From: Occallatibacter sp.
GTDB lineage: Bacteria; Acidobacteriota; Terriglobia; Terriglobales; Acidobacteriaceae
NCBI GenBank assembly: GCA_017883405.1
Contig: JADGNO010000300.1
Coordinates: forward strand, 1-33,410
DNA length: 33,410 bases
Reading direction: 5' to 3'
Shown in pieces: positions 31,509-33,410 of this stretch. Under the pieces are notes generated by a model. The model saw only the letters and a program-made list of their open reading frames with translations. It was not told the origin of the DNA and ran no database searches. The position numbers and the translations under genes are program-made. The number at the start of each line of letters is the position of its first letter. Position 1 is the first letter of the stretch.

Positions 31509-33350
31509 TTGCCCGATCTTGCTTCAACTGACTGGCTGATTCTTCTGCTGTACGTGCTCGGCATGATCGGCCTCGGCGTGTCGATGCGGTCGAGCATCAA
31601 GAGCAGCCGGGACTACTTTCAGGCGGGACGCTCACTGCCTACCTGGTTGTGCGCGCTTGCATTCATCGGGGCGGGCCTGGGCGCGCCAGAAATCATCGGC
31701 ATGGGCGCTGCCGGAGCGGGCTTCGGCTTTCGCGCGGCGCTTTACTTTTTGCTCGGCGGCGTTCCGGCCATGCTGTTCGTTGCGCTATTCATGATTCCGA
31801 CCTATTACAGTTCCGGCGCAGTTACGTTGCCCGGATACCTCGGCCTAAGGTTCGATACCAAAACGCGCGTGCTTTCTGCAGGGTTGTTTATTGCGATGGC
31901 CCTGACAAGCGTTGGTATTGCGCTGTACATGGTGGCACGCATTCTTGAGGCGCTACGCATTTTCGATAAGTTGTTCTTCGCCTACGGATGGCCGCGTGAG
32001 GGCATCTTTCTTGTTTGCATCCTGCTGGCAGCTGTTCCGGTGCTCATTTACGTGCTTATTGCCGGACTGCGCGCAACCATCATGGGACAGTTTGTGCAGT
32101 TTGTGCTGCTGGTCGCCGGTTTTCTTCCCATTGTCTGGATCGGCCTCAAGAACATTGGCGGCTGGGGCGGCTTGAGCTCTTCATTCACCGCGCTCGATTC
32201 GGCTTCAACATTGGGACTCCGGCCAGCCGGCATCGCAGGAATTGCGCTTACGCTTGGATTTGTTCTGGGCGCTGCCCGCTGGACCACCGATTTTAGCGTG
32301 CTGCAGATGGCCATGGCTGCGAAGTGCGCGGATTCGGCGCGGAGAATACCCGTCGTAGCAGCGGCGGTCCGGCTCGCGGTTCCCTTCCTTTTCGTGCTTG
32401 CAGGCGCTATCGCCATCTCGCTGCCCACACAGCAATCAAAGACCGTAGTTCGCAATGAGAACGGCGCGATCTACCACGAAATTACAATCGTCCCGAGGGC
32501 GATTTCAGAAGGCCGCGGGCTTGTTCCCGCGCTCATCGATCCAGCCACCAATAACCCGCGCCTCGATGCTGCTGGCCACGCGCTGCACGACTACGCCATG
32601 GCCACGCCAAACCTGCTCGCGCATTTTGCAACAACCGGCCTGCTGGGCCTGGCGATCGCAGGCCTGCTTGCCAGCCTGATGAGCAGCGTCGCCTCCTGCA
32701 TTGTCGCGGTGAGTTCGGTGTATGCGTGCGATCTGTATCAGCCAATCTTGCGCAAGGACGCAAGTGACGCCGATCTGCTGCGCATCGCACGATGGATGGT
32801 TGCTATTGGCGTGCTGCTATCCGGAGGAGTGGCCTTTACAATCGCGGCTTTCAGCGGCAAAAGCTCCGTGAACACTATATCGGCATGGCTGGTTGCGCTC
32901 GTGCCGGTCTTTGCGCTCCTGCAGGCTCCGCAACTCGCCACTTGCGCGCTGGGCGTCTTCTTTCGGCGCACCAGCGGGCACGGGGCATTTGCCGGGCTCG
33001 TGGCGGGCATGGTCATTGCGTTGCTTCACTACGGCCTCACTCTGCCTGCAGGCGCACACGCCGGGCTTCATGGAGGATGGCTTGCCGTTCTATACCGCTA
33101 TCCCGGCATACCGGCGCAGTTGTGCTTTACGATTGTGTTCAGCTTTTTTGCCAACTTTGCCGTGGCTTGGGTTGTCAGCATGGCTAGCGGCGCACCTCCA
33201 AATACGAAGCTGGAAGGCATTACCTACCCGCCAGTCGCCACAAAAAAGGCGAAATCCAAGTGGAAACGCCCCCGAAATACTGGCCGTTGGTGTGATGCTA
33301 ATCACTCTTGTTTTCGCGCTGCTCTTCGCCTGAAGTCGGGCCATTCGTAA
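31509..33350 (+). CDS. Sodium:solute symporter (SSS family) with apparent C-terminal frameshift
   Basis: A 613-residue membrane protein of the sodium:solute symporter family, with TM1 at about 8-24, the SRDYFQAGRSLPTWL segment typical of the family after it, and a dozen further helices. The substrate is unknown. The start given, TTG at 31509, has GGGAG 6 bases upstream; a TTG at 31449 is also open. A soluble insert (about 320-370) follows TM7 or so. The last 25 residues are polar and unlike the family. The +1 frame over the same bases reads APEILAVGVMLITLVFALLFA and stops at 33333, which looks like the true final helix. A run of five C at 33269-33273 is where the frame would change. Confidence 0.85.
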   Translation: MPDLASTDWLILLLYVLGMIGLGVSMRSSIKSSRDYFQAGRSLPTWLCALAFIGAGLGAPEIIGMGAAGAGFGFRAALYFLLGGVPAMLFVALFMIPTYYSSGAVTLPGYLGLRFDTKTRVLSAGLFIAMALTSVGIALYMVARILEALRIFDKLFFAYGWPREGIFLVCILLAAVPVLIYVLIAGLRATIMGQFVQFVLLVAGFLPIVWIGLKNIGGWGGLSSSFTALDSASTLGLRPAGIAGIALTLGFVLGAARWTTDFSVLQMAMAAKCADSARRIPVVAAAVRLAVPFLFVLAGAIAISLPTQQSKTVVRNENGAIYHEITIVPRAISEGRGLVPALIDPATNNPRLDAAGHALHDYAMATPNLLAHFATTGLLGLAIAGLLASLMSSVASCIVAVSSVYACDLYQPILRKDASDADLLRIARWMVAIGVLLSGGVAFTIAAFSGKSSVNTISAWLVALVPVFALLQAPQLATCALGVFFRRTSGHGAFAGLVAGMVIALLHYGLTLPAGAHAGLHGGWLAVLYRYPGIPAQLCFTIVFSFFANFAVAWVVSMASGAPPNTKLEGITYPPVATKKAKSKWKRPRNTGRWCDANHSCFRAALRLKSGHS

Positions 33351-33410
33351 TTGGACAACCCGGCTCCGCTTGCAGCGCAAGCACTTAGCTCCCTCTCAAC
33401 CGCTGCTCAC

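Overview
The window looks like ordinary chromosome from a Gram-negative soil-type bacterium, most likely of the phylum Acidobacteriota (class Terriglobia). This is an inference from gene content, not a database match. Pointers are an outer-membrane sugar porin, a periplasmic Cu/Zn superoxide dismutase, a futalosine-pathway menaquinone enzyme, a soluble Ser/Thr kinase fused to TPR repeats, a DUF4142 protein, a FecR-domain protein with a long glycine-rich tail, secreted GH42 and M28 enzymes, and frequent TTG and GTG starts behind good Shine-Dalgarno sequences. About 25 genes are supported on both strands. No intergenic stretch exceeds 300 bases. I see no tRNA, rRNA, CRISPR array or prophage.

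Layout. 1-774: left part of an IS110-family element (transposase cut by the window edge) with its non-coding leader, a candidate bridge-RNA locus. 775-4643 (minus): AI-2E-type permease, AIM24/TIGR00266 protein, secreted DUF4142 protein and a receiver-GGDEF protein with a degenerate active site. 4844-6693 (minus): mqnD, bioY and a small one-helix membrane ORF. 6928-8964 (plus): FecR/Gly-rich exported protein, closed by a strong terminator. 9036-9386 (minus): cutA. 9571-11394 (plus): phosphohexomutase and FtsB/DivIC-like protein as a pair. 11455-14270 (minus): carbohydrate porin, with a perfect palindrome over its promoter, and hemW. 14354-19426 (plus): membrane metallophosphoesterase, secreted GH42 enzyme and NAD-type malic enzyme. 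19427-21910 (minus): Ser/Thr kinase with TPRs, its stop codon abutting that of the malic enzyme. 22143-23585 (plus): secreted tandem retropepsin-like protein. 23605-25734 (minus): secreted M28 peptidase. 25960-27159 (plus): MFS exporter. 27198-29163 (minus): mscL, a small membrane protein and mtnA. 29405-30643 (plus): FucP-like sugar transporter lacking both acidic coupling residues of E. coli FucP. 30722-31252 (minus): sodC. 31509-33350 (plus): sodium:solute symporter whose last helix is displaced by an apparent frameshift.

How the genes relate. Several fit scavenging of plant or microbial polymers: the porin, GH42 enzyme, FucP-like carrier, M28 peptidase and solute symporter. The others are housekeeping (haem-related radical SAM protein, menaquinone, biotin uptake, methionine salvage, cell division, osmotic release) or signalling (kinase, GGDEF protein). 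I did not find a convincing new multigene system. The items most worth a second look are the IS110 leader, the porin promoter palindrome with a probably leaderless start, the sugar carrier with both coupling acids replaced by amides, the symporter frameshift, the degenerate tandem aspartic-protease fold and the GGDEF protein with an intact inhibitory site but an altered active site.
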